A stretch of 64,000 nucleotides of DNA from Nitrobacteraceae bacterium AZCC 2146 (GCA_036924855.1 JBAGRP010000001.1:558001-622000), one strand, 5' to 3'; counted from the stretch's first letter, positions 9,525 to 18,475 are shown. Numbers and translations: made by a program. The notes: generated by a model not told the origin, from the sequence alone.

Positions 9525-11135
9525 CTAGCGCAGCGGCACCACGAATTCGGTACCTTCGCCGGTTTCACCGCCGGCGCGGATGCCCTGGTCGGAGACGATG
9601 ATCGAACTACCGCTAGCCAGCACGTCGGTAATGCGTGCCATCGCGTCCGCCGGTATCGTCAGGCGGTCGAGCGCTTCGGCGGCGCTGTTGGGCAGCGGTG
9701 TTGTTTTCATCTCGATGGCGCCGGTGGATTTGCGGCGGCGCGTCGCGCTGTCGTCTTCGTCGCTGCGGCGCGGCACCGCGGGTAGCGATACCGCCGACCA
9801 GTGCAACGCTTTGGCGTCATCCTTGTCGGTGCGGGCGGTGAAGACGTGGGTACCGAATGGACGGTCGCTCGCGGCGATGGTGATGGGCACGTCGAACAGC
9901 GGCGCAAAGTTCTGCCGCACGTAGAGTTTGCCGTCCTTGCGGCTGACCAGCACGGCGATCTGGCCGCTGCGCTTCGGCGCTGCTGCCACGGCAGGCGAGG
10001 GATCGATGCTCGGCACGGCCGCAGCCTTGCCGGCGTCGGCCGGGCGCGTCTCATCCTTCTTCACGTCCGGCGCGCTCACTGGCGGATTGCTGGCTGCGGC
10101 CTTGACCGTTTCGCTTGGCGCAGGCTCGGAAGGTTTTGCTTCGGGAACCGAGAGCTCAATGATCTTTGCCGCGGCTTCATCGACGTCGCGCCGCGTTACC
10201 CTTACGGTATTGTCCGCCTTCGCAGGAGATGCGTCCGATATGATCGCGGACTTTGCAGGCGGCGCCATGACGCCGCTGGCGTCGGCGGTCTGGGTCTGGT
10301 CGCGTTTGGCGTCGGATACGGTCTTTGCCCGCTCCGCCTCCAGAGCGGGTTTCAGCTCCAGGCTCGCGGACGACATCGCCGGTTTCGCATCCGCAGCGGG
10401 CACGGCCTTGTCGGCTTTCGCGGTCGGCGGCGTGTCTTTCGCTTCAATCGTCGCCGTTGGCGCCGGCTCAGGCTTGTGCGCGATCAGCAGCGGGTGCGAA
10501 AATTCCGACGGCGAGATTTCACCGGGGGTGATCACCACCCGCGCGCCCATCCGGGTCCAGCCCCACATTTTGGCAGCAAAGGCCATCGGCATGCGGATAC
10601 AGCCATGCGACGCCGGATAGCCCGGCAGCACACCGGCGTGCATGGCGATCCCCGACCAGGTGATGCGCTGCATGTAAGGCATCGGCGCGCCGCTGTAGAT
10701 GTTGGAGCGGTGCCATTTGTTTTTCTGGATGACGCTGAACACGCCCATCGGCGTCGAATGGCCGCGCATGCCGGTCGAGATCGGGGTTTCCGCGAACAGG
10801 CCGTTGGCGTCGTAGAGCTTGAGCGTCTGCCGGTCGATCGAGATCGCGATCACCAGCGGGCCGATCGGCTTGGCGGTTTCCCTGGCTGGCTTTTCCAGTT
10901 TGTAGGTGGCGGCGCGGCGCGGCTTCTTCTGCCGCGGTGGCGGCGCGGGCGGCATTGGCTGCGTCATCACCATCGGATCTTCGTCCGACCAGAACACGGC
11001 GGCATCGGCTGAAGCCGTGCCGGCGAGCCCGGCCATCGTCAGCAGGGCGATCCGCAAAAACCTGCTTGAAAAAACGGTGCTGCCCAGAAAACGACTTTTG
11101 CTCGACGAACCAACCGAAACCTGAAGTGCGCTCAC
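9525..11135 (-). CDS. L,D-transpeptidase (YkuD) with long Ala/Lys/Pro-rich region
   Basis: A 536-residue envelope protein. An N-terminal hydrophobic segment (about 25-46) serves as signal peptide or anchor, followed by a Pro-rich stretch (57-72). The YkuD domain spans about 92-205, with His166 and the catalytic motif SHGCIR (176-181, Cys179). It is expected to form 3-3 cross-links in peptidoglycan or attach proteins to it. Residues 225-390 are low complexity (Ala, Lys, Pro, Asp), followed by a second folded segment (about 390-536) beginning IAVLVSRKDGKLYVRQ that resembles a degenerate second YkuD half. The length is above the usual 200-450 for the family. Confidence 0.9.
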   Translation of the reverse strand: MSALQVSVGSSSKSRFLGSTVFSSRFLRIALLTMAGLAGTASADAAVFWSDEDPMVMTQPMPPAPPPRQKKPRRAATYKLEKPARETAKPIGPLVIAISIDRQTLKLYDANGLFAETPISTGMRGHSTPMGVFSVIQKNKWHRSNIYSGAPMPYMQRITWSGIAMHAGVLPGYPASHGCIRMPMAFAAKMWGWTRMGARVVITPGEISPSEFSHPLLIAHKPEPAPTATIEAKDTPPTAKADKAVPAADAKPAMSSASLELKPALEAERAKTVSDAKRDQTQTADASGVMAPPAKSAIISDASPAKADNTVRVTRRDVDEAAAKIIELSVPEAKPSEPAPSETVKAAASNPPVSAPDVKKDETRPADAGKAAAVPSIDPSPAVAAAPKRSGQIAVLVSRKDGKLYVRQNFAPLFDVPITIAASDRPFGTHVFTARTDKDDAKALHWSAVSLPAVPRRSDEDDSATRRRKSTGAIEMKTTPLPNSAAEALDRLTIPADAMARITDVLASGSSIIVSDQGIRAGGETGEGTEFVVPLR

Positions 11136-11331
11136 GTCCGATACCCTCGAATCCGTCTAAAAACATTTGTCTCGCAGACGCGAAATGGGTTCACCAGCGC
11201 GAGATATCCGGCTACCGACGATTGCGCGGGCAGCGTAGCAAAAAAGCCTCACATAAAATTAACAGCGCGGTACGGCGGCTTCCGAATCGCGCTGGAATTA
11301 CTAGATACTGGGCCTGCTCACGGAGAGTTGC

Positions 11332-11892
11332 ATGACATTCGATGGTTCCTGCGTCCCGGCCCGGTTTTTCAGGCGCGGTGTACTCTCGCACGGCGTGCTG
11401 TCGCTGCTCGCGTTCGCTGCGCTTTTGGCCACCCCGGCGCATGCGGCTGATGAGCCGGACCTGATCTTCCGCCGCTCCACCGTGTTCAAGTGGCTGAGCC
11501 CGAACGACAAGCTCGCCACCTACGGCGTGGATGATCCCGAAGTCGAAGGCGTCGCCTGCCACTTCACCGTGCCGGAAAAGGGCGGCTTCAAGGGATGGCT
11601 GGGGCTGGCCGAGGAAGTCTCGGACATCTCGCTGGCCTGCCGCCAGATCGGCCCGATCAAGTTCAAGGGCAAGATGGAGCAGGGCGACGACATGTTCCGC
11701 CAGCGCCGCTCGCTGTTCTTCAAGAAGATGCAGATCGTGCGCGGCTGCGACGCCAAGCGAAACGTGCTGGTCTACATGGTCTATTCGGATCGCATCATCG
11801 AGGGATCGCCGAAGAATTCGACGTCGTCGGTTCCGATCATGCCGTGGGGGCAGGCCGACGCGGCCATCCAGAAATGCGGCGAGTTCGTCTAG
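11332..11892 (+). CDS. creA: CreA family protein
   Basis: A 186-residue secreted protein with a signal peptide ending near residue 38 (ATPAHA). The mature part reads IFRRSTVFKWLSPNDKL, then VEGVACHFTVPEKGGF, and a Cys pair in CRQIG and RGCDAKRNVLVY; these are hallmarks of CreA. The family has no established activity. The start has GGAGAG 5 bases upstream. It is divergent from the L,D-transpeptidase across a 196-base spacer. Confidence 0.88.
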   Translation: MTFDGSCVPARFFRRGVLSHGVLSLLAFAALLATPAHAADEPDLIFRRSTVFKWLSPNDKLATYGVDDPEVEGVACHFTVPEKGGFKGWLGLAEEVSDISLACRQIGPIKFKGKMEQGDDMFRQRRSLFFKKMQIVRGCDAKRNVLVYMVYSDRIIEGSPKNSTSSVPIMPWGQADAAIQKCGEFV

Positions 11893-11896
11893 TAGG

Positions 11897-12241
11897 CTAT
11901 TCCGCCGCCTGGTCCGTCGCGCGTTTCAGCCGCAGTCGCTCCCAGGCTTCGGTCTGGGCGTCAATAAGAGCCTGCGGGTCGCGATAGCCGACCAACTGCA
12001 CCAGTTTCTGCGGATAGCATTCATTGCCATGGGCGCCGAAGCCCTGCTGCGACATCGCGCCCTGGCATTTGGCGGGCGGGCGCGGATTTGAGATCAGGGG
12101 GCGTCCGGATGCACCGGCGGGAGCCTCGTCGCTCCCAGGCGTGCTGTTGGTTCCCACGGCTGCAATCCTTCTTCTGGAGTTGAACACAACGCGCCGTCGC
12201 CTGAAAAGGTTGCACACGCCCTCAACAGTCGCTTTAGCCAT
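11897..12241 (-). CDS. Small hypothetical protein
   Basis: A 114-residue frame not recognised as any family. The C-terminal half looks protein-like (KCQGAMSQQGFGAHGNECYP, then ALIDAQTEAWERLRLKRA), with two Cys and an amphipathic helix; the N-terminal half is basic and of low complexity. The start is uncertain: an upstream ATG at 12283 is also in frame, and neither has a ribosome site. It converges on creA with 4 bases between stops. Confidence 0.5.
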   Translation of the reverse strand: MAKATVEGVCNLFRRRRVVFNSRRRIAAVGTNSTPGSDEAPAGASGRPLISNPRPPAKCQGAMSQQGFGAHGNECYPQKLVQLVGYRDPQALIDAQTEAWERLRLKRATDQAAE

Positions 12242-12397
12242 GTTTTGGTTCAATTTTATTAACGGCGTGCGACAGCTGGGCATTCTTCAGGCGGTCCAAA
12301 ATTCTCCCGGGCGAGACGGTTAAGAAATACTGGCGGTGTTCGAACCGGTCCGCGCATGACGACGTCACATGAGCAAATGCTTCATGGAGATCATCCG

Positions 12398-12559
12398 ATG
12401 CGAACTCTCAGCTTCATCCTCGCTTTCGCGTTCATGCTGGCCGGTCCGTCGATGGCTGGCAGCAACGATAGCAGCCTGCCGGGAATCGGCACCTTTTCCT
12501 ACAACGGCTCCCCGCTGATCAGCGCTCCGACGCCGATCGTGGTCGCGGATGCCCGCTGA
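12398..12559 (+). CDS. Small secreted peptide, first of two tandem paralogues
   Basis: A 53-residue protein: a signal peptide (MRTLSFILAFAFMLAGPSMA, 1-20) and a 33-residue mature part with LPGIGTFSYNGSPLI and a C-terminal ADAR. The gene at 12828 encodes a protein of the same length differing at only a minority of positions, and both end in the pattern A-x-x-R. No family is recognised. The ATG has GGAGA 8 bases upstream. The lack of Cys and the small hydrophobic mature part suggest a periplasmic or surface peptide; no function is proposed. Confidence 0.75.
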   Translation: MRTLSFILAFAFMLAGPSMAGSNDSSLPGIGTFSYNGSPLISAPTPIVVADAR

Positions 12560-12562
12560 TTG

Positions 12563-12587
12563 AGGCGGTTATCAAACGCCGATTTTT
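12563..12587 (+). terminator. Weak terminator-like hairpin after the first small peptide gene
   Basis: GGCG and CGCC form a 4-bp stem around a 9-base loop, followed by GATTTTT. It lies immediately after the stop codon. The stem is short, so termination would be partial at best. Confidence 0.3.
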
Positions 12588-12827
12588 GCGGGATTGCTGC
12601 TGTTATTTTATCGTGTTCCGGGCAACCGGCAGGGCGCGGCTTTCCCGCCATTCGACTGAAAATCCTCAGATTTTTCGCTCAATATGTCGTTGGCCCGGTG
12701 GCCGTGAAACAATTCTTGTGTGCCACGAAACCGTTTTCTGCTTTCGGTGCAGACGTCCGGAAACAGCTGTTGGTTATCCATTTGCCAACGACGCGGCGGA
12801 CAGCGCCGCCGACCCGGAGACCGTCAC

Positions 12828-12989
12828 ATGCGAACCCTCAGCTTCATCCTCGCCTTCGCTTTCATCCTGGCGGGTCCCTCGATGGCCGGTTCGGCCGACG
12901 GTAACCTGCCGGGCATCGGCACCTTCGCTTACAACGGCTCGCCGGTGATCACCGCTGCCGCGCCGATGGTGGTTGCTTACGCCCGCTGA
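12828..12989 (+). CDS. Small secreted peptide, second of two tandem paralogues
   Basis: A 53-residue protein with signal peptide MRTLSFILAFAFILAGPSMA (1-20) and mature part containing LPGIGTFAYNGSPVITAAAP, nearly the same as the product at 12398. CCGGAGA precedes the ATG by 7 bases. Upstream non-coding DNA between the copies (12560-12827) shows no obvious similarity to the region before the first copy, so the duplication seems confined to the coding part. Function unknown. Confidence 0.75.
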   Translation: MRTLSFILAFAFILAGPSMAGSADGNLPGIGTFAYNGSPVITAAAPMVVAYAR

Positions 12990-13028
12990 TCGACCGCGCG
13001 AAACGATACAACAAGAAAAGTAGTCAAT

Positions 13029-13409
13029 ATGACCCGACTTCGCACATTTGCCGCCGTCGTTCTCGCCGCCACCCTCGCAAGTTCGGTGACGGGAAGTGCG
13101 GCGCAGGCGCAGATCTGGTCGTGGAAGAAACTGCCGGACCAGCGCGGTGAATTCGTGCGGCTGTGCGCGCCGCATATGGTCGGGCGCTGGGCGCATCCGG
13201 AATCGGTTTGCGCCTGTTTGCACGATCATGCGGTGGCAACCGTGGAAGACAGCGACATGCGCGAGGCGCTGCTGCGCGGCATCAGCGAACGCGGCGTGCC
13301 GACCATCGAGAACGACTGGATCCCGGCGTCGAAAAAATCCATGATCAGCGCGACCTTCAGCCGGATCGCCAAGCCGACGCTGCAGTGCATGTTCGAGCCT
13401 GCGCAGTAG
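13029..13409 (+). CDS. Small secreted hypothetical protein with three cysteines
   Basis: A 126-residue protein with a signal peptide (about 1-27, ending AAQA) and a mature part carrying Cys in RLCAPHM, VCACLHDH and LQCMF. The Cys-x-Cys and flanking Cys residues suggest disulfides in the periplasm. Not recognised as a named family. It begins 39 bases after the second small peptide gene and could be read from the same transcript. Confidence 0.7.
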   Translation: MTRLRTFAAVVLAATLASSVTGSAAQAQIWSWKKLPDQRGEFVRLCAPHMVGRWAHPESVCACLHDHAVATVEDSDMREALLRGISERGVPTIENDWIPASKKSMISATFSRIAKPTLQCMFEPAQ

Positions 13410-13478
13410 CGCGGCTGACCGCATTGCAAAAAGATTCACGCTGGCGACAGCGCCGTCCGGCGCGCTAATACTCTTCCT

Positions 13479-14309
13479 ATGAATGCAATTCGCAGGGACG
13501 GCCGCCTCAACGGCAAGGTCGCCATCGTCACCGGCGCCGGTTCGCGCGGCGAGGGCATCGGCAACGGCCGCGCCACCGCCGTGGTGCTGGCGCGACATGG
13601 CGCGCGGGTGACGCTGGTCGACAGCATGGCAGAGTGGGCGGAAGCAACCGCAAAACTGATCGCGGCGGAGGGCGGCACTTCGCAGATCGTCGAAGGCGAT
13701 GTCAGCGATGCCGCCTCCTGCGAGGCGATCGTGGCACGCACGATGGCGATGTGGGGCCGGCTCGACATTCTCGTCAACAATGTCGGCATCACCGGGCCGC
13801 GCGGCAACGCCATCGAGGTCGATGTCGCCGCCTGGGACTCGGCGATGCGCGTCAACGTCGCCTCGATGATGCTGATGGCGAAGTTCGCGATTCCGGAGAT
13901 GATCAAAAGCGGCGGCGGCTCGATCGTCAATCTCACCTCGGTCGCCGGACTGCTGGCCGGACATCCGAGCCTGCTGTACCCGACATCGAAGGCGGCAGTG
14001 ATCGGGCTGACCCGGGCGATGGCGGCGCATCACGGCCGCGACGGCATCCGCGTCAACTGCATCGCGCCGGGCACGGTCTACACGCCGATGGTGGCGTCGC
14101 GCGGCATGACGCAGCAGATGCGCCAGATGCGCGCAGAAACCACCCTGCTGGGCACCGAAGGCACCGGCTGGGACATCGGCTATGGCGCGCTGTTTCTCGC
14201 CAGTGACGAAGCGCGCTGGATCACCGGCATCACGCTGCCCATCGACGGCGGCGCCACCGCCGGCCGCAACGACTTGCCGGTTCCGCCGAGCGAGCCGGCG
14301 GCGGGATAG
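13479..14309 (+). CDS. SDR family oxidoreductase
   Basis: A 276-residue cytoplasmic NAD(P)-dependent dehydrogenase. The cofactor loop is VTGAGSRGEGIGNG (residues 18-31), NNVG follows at about 104-107, the catalytic Ser is in NLTSVAG, and YPTSK gives the Tyr and Lys. The C-terminal SPIDGG-like end is present as LPIDGGATAG. The asymmetric insertion in the glycine loop (GSRGEGIGNG) is seen in SDRs of degradative pathways. Substrate unknown. Confidence 0.9.
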   Translation: MNAIRRDGRLNGKVAIVTGAGSRGEGIGNGRATAVVLARHGARVTLVDSMAEWAEATAKLIAAEGGTSQIVEGDVSDAASCEAIVARTMAMWGRLDILVNNVGITGPRGNAIEVDVAAWDSAMRVNVASMMLMAKFAIPEMIKSGGGSIVNLTSVAGLLAGHPSLLYPTSKAAVIGLTRAMAAHHGRDGIRVNCIAPGTVYTPMVASRGMTQQMRQMRAETTLLGTEGTGWDIGYGALFLASDEARWITGITLPIDGGATAGRNDLPVPPSEPAAG

Positions 14310-14312
14310 TTG

Positions 14313-14570
14313 CTATTTTTTCTTGGTGCCCAATCGCGGCACGCATTTGCGGACGCGGGTGACGCCGGCCGCGGTCAGCGTGGTGCCGGAGACTTCCTTG
14401 ATCTGGCCGGTCGGGCAGGAGCCGTCATCGACCTGGATGCGCTGGCCAAGCCGCAGTTCGACAATGTCCTGCTCACGCGAATAGATTTGCGTCTGAGCTC
14501 CGGCGGGCATCACCAGCGCGAGCGATGCGAAGGCGCCGAGCAGCCAGATGGCATGACGTGACGCCGTCAT
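14313..14570 (-). CDS. Small secreted protein (DUF6719-like)
   Basis: An 85-residue protein with a signal peptide (about 1-25, ending PAGAQ) and a mature part VELRLGQRIQVDDGSCPTGQ followed by TRVRKCVPRLG, with a Cys pair and a Lys-rich end. It resembles a family of short periplasmic proteins common in Bradyrhizobium; function unknown. Its start overlaps the stop of the 50-residue gene upstream by 3 bases (ATGA-type junction), indicating translational coupling. It converges on the SDR gene with 3 bases between. Confidence 0.7.
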   Translation of the reverse strand: MTASRHAIWLLGAFASLALVMPAGAQTQIYSREQDIVELRLGQRIQVDDGSCPTGQIKEVSGTTLTAAGVTRVRKCVPRLGTKKK

Positions 14571-14719
14571 TTGTTCTGAACCTTCAGGCCGTCGGGACCG
14601 ATATTGATCTGCAAACCGGTTGGCTCCTTCTTGGTCTGGTACAGATTGTAGCCGAGCACGCCGATACCAACGATCAGCGCGCCGATGATCAGAAAAAGCA
14701 CGTTGCGGTTGGCCGGCAT
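14567..14719 (-). CDS. 50-residue single-span membrane protein
   Basis: Translating the minus strand from 14719 gives a 50-residue protein starting MPANRNVLFLIIGALIVGIG, a single transmembrane helix (about 7-24), and a soluble tail with YQTKKEPTGLQINIGPDG and KVQNK. GGAGACG lies 5 bases before the ATG. The coupling to the next gene (ATGA overlap) and the good ribosome site support a real gene despite its size. No family is recognised; the tail probably faces the periplasm. Confidence 0.7.
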   Translation of the reverse strand: MPANRNVLFLIIGALIVGIGVLGYNLYQTKKEPTGLQINIGPDGLKVQNK

Positions 14720-14785
14720 GAACGTCTCCGTAGGAGCGGCTTCATCCTACTCTAGAGACGCCCATCCGATTCTCAAAGCCGGCCG

Positions 14786-16312
14786 TCATCGCCGCAATCG
14801 CGCTGGCGCCGGCTTCGAGTTTTTGACGATGCCGCTGCGACCGGTTCCAGTTTCCGATTTGCGCTGTGCGCGTAGCGCGGTCAGCGACGCCTTCGCCAGT
14901 CTTTCAGCCGATGCGATCAGTTGAGGAATCGGATGCCCGGCAAATCCCAGCACGAAACCGGGGATCGGGCGGGCGCGCAGATAGGTATCCGCCAGCAGCC
15001 ATCCCTCGACGCCGGCAGCGGCCTTGGCCTGTGAGGCAACGGCCGGCTCGGTGGAAGGGTCGAACCGCGCGACCAGATGCAGGCCTTGCGATGGAACCGG
15101 GATCGACAGCCGCCCGTCCGATGCCATCGACAGCGTCTGTGCCAGCACGTCGCGGGCTTCGCGATACAGCCCGCGCATCTTGCGCAGGTTGGCGGCAAAG
15201 GCGCCGGAGTTCAGCATGTCCGCCACGGCGCCTTCCAGCAGCGTGCCGGGATAGCGATCGAGGGCGGCGCGAGCCTTCGTCACCGGGCCGATCAGCGTCT
15301 CGGGCAAAGCGCAGTAGCCGATGCGCAATCCCGGAAACAGCGTCTTGGCAAAGGTACCCATATAGATCACGCGACGGAGATGATCGATGCCGGCGAGCGA
15401 TAGCAGCGGCGCGCCGTCATATCTGAACTCGCTGTCGTAATCGTCCTCGAACACCCAGGCATCGGCGTCCTTTGCCCAATCGAGCAATTCCAGCCGGCGC
15501 GGCATCGACATCTGCACGCCCAGTGGAAATTGATGCGACGGCGTCACATAGGCCGCGCGGGCGCGCGGCGCTGCGGCACGGCCCCTGGCTACGCGCAGAC
15601 CGAACGCATCGACCGGCACCGAGACCGGGCGGGCGCCGCAATGCTCGATCGCCTTGCGCGCGGTGGGATAGCCGGGATCCTCGCACCAGATTTGATCGCC
15701 GGCCTTGAGAATGGCGCTGAGCACGATACGCAATCCATGCTGCGTGCCCGACGTCAGCATGATCTGGTCGGGATCGCAGCGCAGTCCGCGCGCCGACAGC
15801 AGATGGTCGGCAATCGCCGCGCGCAACTCGCGGCTGCCGCGCGGATCGCTGTAGTGCAGATGTTCGCTGCCGAAAGCGCGCAGCCGTCGTCCGGCAAAGG
15901 CTCGGAAGCGCCGCAGGGCCTGGCTGTCGATATGCGTGCAGCCGAGGGCCAGCGCGCCGTGTGGCGGCTGCTCGATGACGGTTCTGTTTTTTGGCTTGTC
16001 ATGCACCTTCGCCGGAATGCGCGTGGCGACAAAGGTGCCGGATCCGACGCGGGCCACGGCAAAGCCGTTCGCAATCAGCCGCTCATAGGCATCGGTGATG
16101 GCGTTGCGACGGAAGCCGGTCTGTTTCGCCAGGGTGCGCGAAGGCGGCAGCGCTTCGCCGGGTTTGGCGATGCCGGCGACGATGGCGTGGCACAGCGCCT
16201 GATACAGCCGTTCCTGCGAGGAGGCGCCCTGCGTGACATGGGGGCCGAGCAGATCGAGCGGCAGCTCGTCCTTGTGCAGCGACGGCGGAGAATTGGTCGG
16301 AATTTTTCGCAT
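14786..16312 (-). CDS. MocR/PdxR-type GntR regulator with aminotransferase-like domain
   Basis: A 508-residue regulator. A GntR winged-helix domain occupies about 33-97 (LPPSRTLAKQTGFRRNAITD), and a fold-type I PLP domain about 120-490. SGTQHGL (188-194) and FEDDYDSEFRY (288-298) are the cofactor-contact segments, and MGTFAKTLFPGLR places the PLP lysine at 323. Such proteins sense PLP or a related aldehyde and often control vitamin B6 or transport genes. The ATG at 16312 is preferred over the longer start at 16360. It is divergent from a PNPOx-like gene, the likely target. Confidence 0.88.
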   Translation of the reverse strand: MRKIPTNSPPSLHKDELPLDLLGPHVTQGASSQERLYQALCHAIVAGIAKPGEALPPSRTLAKQTGFRRNAITDAYERLIANGFAVARVGSGTFVATRIPAKVHDKPKNRTVIEQPPHGALALGCTHIDSQALRRFRAFAGRRLRAFGSEHLHYSDPRGSRELRAAIADHLLSARGLRCDPDQIMLTSGTQHGLRIVLSAILKAGDQIWCEDPGYPTARKAIEHCGARPVSVPVDAFGLRVARGRAAAPRARAAYVTPSHQFPLGVQMSMPRRLELLDWAKDADAWVFEDDYDSEFRYDGAPLLSLAGIDHLRRVIYMGTFAKTLFPGLRIGYCALPETLIGPVTKARAALDRYPGTLLEGAVADMLNSGAFAANLRKMRGLYREARDVLAQTLSMASDGRLSIPVPSQGLHLVARFDPSTEPAVASQAKAAAGVEGWLLADTYLRARPIPGFVLGFAGHPIPQLIASAERLAKASLTALRAQRKSETGTGRSGIVKNSKPAPARLRR

Positions 16313-16386
16313 TGAATTGGCACTATCGCAGACCAAAATCGCCGATACAACTGCTTCCACCGTCTCTCATCCTGCGAGGAAATGCT

Positions 16387-17112
16387 GTGACCGCCGTCGA
16401 ACCCACTCCGTCGTATCCGCTGTCGTCACGAAACCGGGTGAAGCGCCGCCATGATCGCGGCTTCTACGACCATGCCACCGTTCACAAGTTGCTGGACGCC
16501 TCGATGCTGTGTCACGTGTCCTACGTCATCGATGGCCAGCCCTATTGCACGCCGACGTTTTTCTGGCGCGAGGGCAAGACCCTCTACTGGCACGGCAGCA
16601 GCGCCAGCCGGATGCTGAAGAACCAGTCCGCCGATCAGAGGGTCTGCCTCACGGTGGCTCATCTCGACAGCCTGGTGCTGGCACGCTGCGGGTTCAATCA
16701 CTCCGCGGACTACCGCGCCGTGATGGCATTCGGGTCCGCCTATCTCGTCACCGATCCGGACGAGAAGGAGCGGGCTTTGGTGGCGATGGTCGACAGGTTC
16801 TTCCCTGATCGAACCGCCAGCTTGCGGCAAAGCACGACGCAGGAAATCAAGGCGACCTCGGTCATCGCGATGGAGATCGAGGAGGCGTCCGCCAAGATTC
16901 GATCGAAAGGCGTTGCCGACGATGACGAGGATTATGAATTGCCGATCTATGCGGAGCGAATTCCGGTCCGCACCGTGCTCGGCGCGCCGGAGCCGTGTCC
17001 GCGGCTGCGCGACGGCGTCGAACGGCCGGCATCGTTGCACGGTTATTCGGAAGGCCGCCTGCTCGAAGAAGCGCTAACAGATGCCTATTTTCTGCAATAC
17101 CCCGGCAGTTGA
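16387..17112 (+). CDS. Pyridoxamine 5'-phosphate oxidase-like flavin-binding protein
   Basis: A 241-residue soluble protein of the split-barrel FMN-binding group: DASMLCHVSYVIDGQPYCTP (about 40-60), LYWHGSSASRMLKNQ, and a C-terminal helix-rich part with LPIYAERIPVR. The closest pattern is the FMN-binding/PNPOx-like 'nitroimidazole resistance' group rather than PdxH itself, so flavin-dependent redox or a sensory role is possible. GTG start with GAGG 8 bases upstream. Divergent from the MocR gene with 74 bases between, which suggests control by it. Confidence 0.78.
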   Translation: MTAVEPTPSYPLSSRNRVKRRHDRGFYDHATVHKLLDASMLCHVSYVIDGQPYCTPTFFWREGKTLYWHGSSASRMLKNQSADQRVCLTVAHLDSLVLARCGFNHSADYRAVMAFGSAYLVTDPDEKERALVAMVDRFFPDRTASLRQSTTQEIKATSVIAMEIEEASAKIRSKGVADDDEDYELPIYAERIPVRTVLGAPEPCPRLRDGVERPASLHGYSEGRLLEEALTDAYFLQYPGS

Positions 17113-17167
17113 GATCGGGTTAGGGTGCCGGCTCTCTTGATCCAAAATTCTCAACTGGAGCTGCCGA

Positions 17168-18448
17168 ATGACTGCCGCCGATACGCAACGCAAGATACTG
17201 GACGCCGTCGATGCCGGCTTCGACGCGCAACTCGCCACCACCCGGGACTTCGTCGCGATCCCCTCGACCCGCGGCGCCGAAGGCCCGTGCCAGGACATGA
17301 TCGGCGATCTCTTGCGTCAGCGCAGTTACGAGGTCGATGACTGGAATATCGACGTCGAGGATCTCAAGGACCTGCGTGGCTTCGGCCCCATCGAGCATGA
17401 TTTTTCCCGCGCGCGCACGGTGGTCGGCACCTATCGTCCCGCCACCAATACGGGCAAATCACTAATTCTGCAGGGCCACTGCGATGTGGTGCCGACGGGC
17501 CCGCTCGACATGTGGGAGACGCCTCCATTCTCGCCTGTCATCAAGGACGGCAAGATGTATGGCCGCGGCGCCTGCGATATGAAGTCGGGCACCATCGGCG
17601 CGCTCTATGCACTGGACGCCATCAAGGCGGCCGGGCTGAAGCCGACCGCGCGCATTCACTTCCAGTCGGTGATCGAGGAAGAGAGCACCGGCGTCGGCGC
17701 GCTCTCCACTTTGCAGCGCGGCTACCGTGCGGATGCCTGTTTCATTCCCGAACCCACCTCCGGCAAGATGGTGCGTTCGCAGGTCGGCGTGATCTGGTTC
17801 CGGCTGAAGGTGCGCGGCTTCCCCGTGCATGTGTTCGAGGCCGGCTCCGGCGCCAACGCGATCACCGCGGCCTATTATCTGATCCATGCGGTGGAGCAGC
17901 TCGAGATCGAGTGGAACAAGCGCGCCGCGTCCGATCCGCATTTCAAGGCGGTGAACCATCCGATCAATTTCAATCCCGGCATCATCAAGGGCGGCGACTG
18001 GGCCTCCAGTGTGCCGGCGTGGTGCGACGTCGATTGCCGGATCGCCATCCTGCCGGGCTGGTCGGTGGCCGATCACCAGGCCGAGATTCTGGCGTGCATC
18101 AACAAGGCCGCGCGCGACCATCGCTTCCTGTCCAACAATCCGCCTGTGGTGGAATGGTCGGGCTTTCTGTCGGAGGGCTACGAGCTGAAGGATTCCGCCG
18201 CGCCGGAGGCCGCCTTCGGCAAGGCCTACGATGCGGTCTATGGCGGCGCGACGCCAGACCTCGTCTTCACCGCGCTCACCGACACGCGGTTCTATGGATT
18301 GAACTACAACATTCCCAGCCTGTGCTTCGGCGCCGATGGTCAGGCGATGCACGGCTTCAACGAATATGTCGACCTGGAGTCGCTGCGGAAGTCGACCAAG
18401 GCCACCGCGCTGTTCATCGCGGAGTGGTGTGGTGTGGAGAAGATGTAG
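17168..18448 (+). CDS. M20 family metallohydrolase (ArgE/DapE/ACY1-type deacylase)
   Basis: A 426-residue cytoplasmic zinc amidohydrolase. Metal ligands fit His104 and Asp106 in LQGHCDVVP, Asp137 in GRGACDMKSG, the Glu pair at 170-172 (EEES), and a late His in MHGFNE. The lid/dimerisation domain lies between about 210 and 320. It cleaves an N-acyl amino acid or similar amide; the substrate cannot be chosen from sequence. The ATG has GGAG 8 bases upstream and lies 55 bases after the PNPOx-like gene on the same strand. Confidence 0.9.
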   Translation: MTAADTQRKILDAVDAGFDAQLATTRDFVAIPSTRGAEGPCQDMIGDLLRQRSYEVDDWNIDVEDLKDLRGFGPIEHDFSRARTVVGTYRPATNTGKSLILQGHCDVVPTGPLDMWETPPFSPVIKDGKMYGRGACDMKSGTIGALYALDAIKAAGLKPTARIHFQSVIEEESTGVGALSTLQRGYRADACFIPEPTSGKMVRSQVGVIWFRLKVRGFPVHVFEAGSGANAITAAYYLIHAVEQLEIEWNKRAASDPHFKAVNHPINFNPGIIKGGDWASSVPAWCDVDCRIAILPGWSVADHQAEILACINKAARDHRFLSNNPPVVEWSGFLSEGYELKDSAAPEAAFGKAYDAVYGGATPDLVFTALTDTRFYGLNYNIPSLCFGADGQAMHGFNEYVDLESLRKSTKATALFIAEWCGVEKM

Positions 18449-18475
18449 TTCCTCGACGCTCTTACCGCACACTCA

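Noticed and set aside
9801..11012. 403-codon plus-strand frame opposite the L,D-transpeptidase
   Set aside because: Arg/His-rich shadow; the YkuD motif on the minus strand is decisive.
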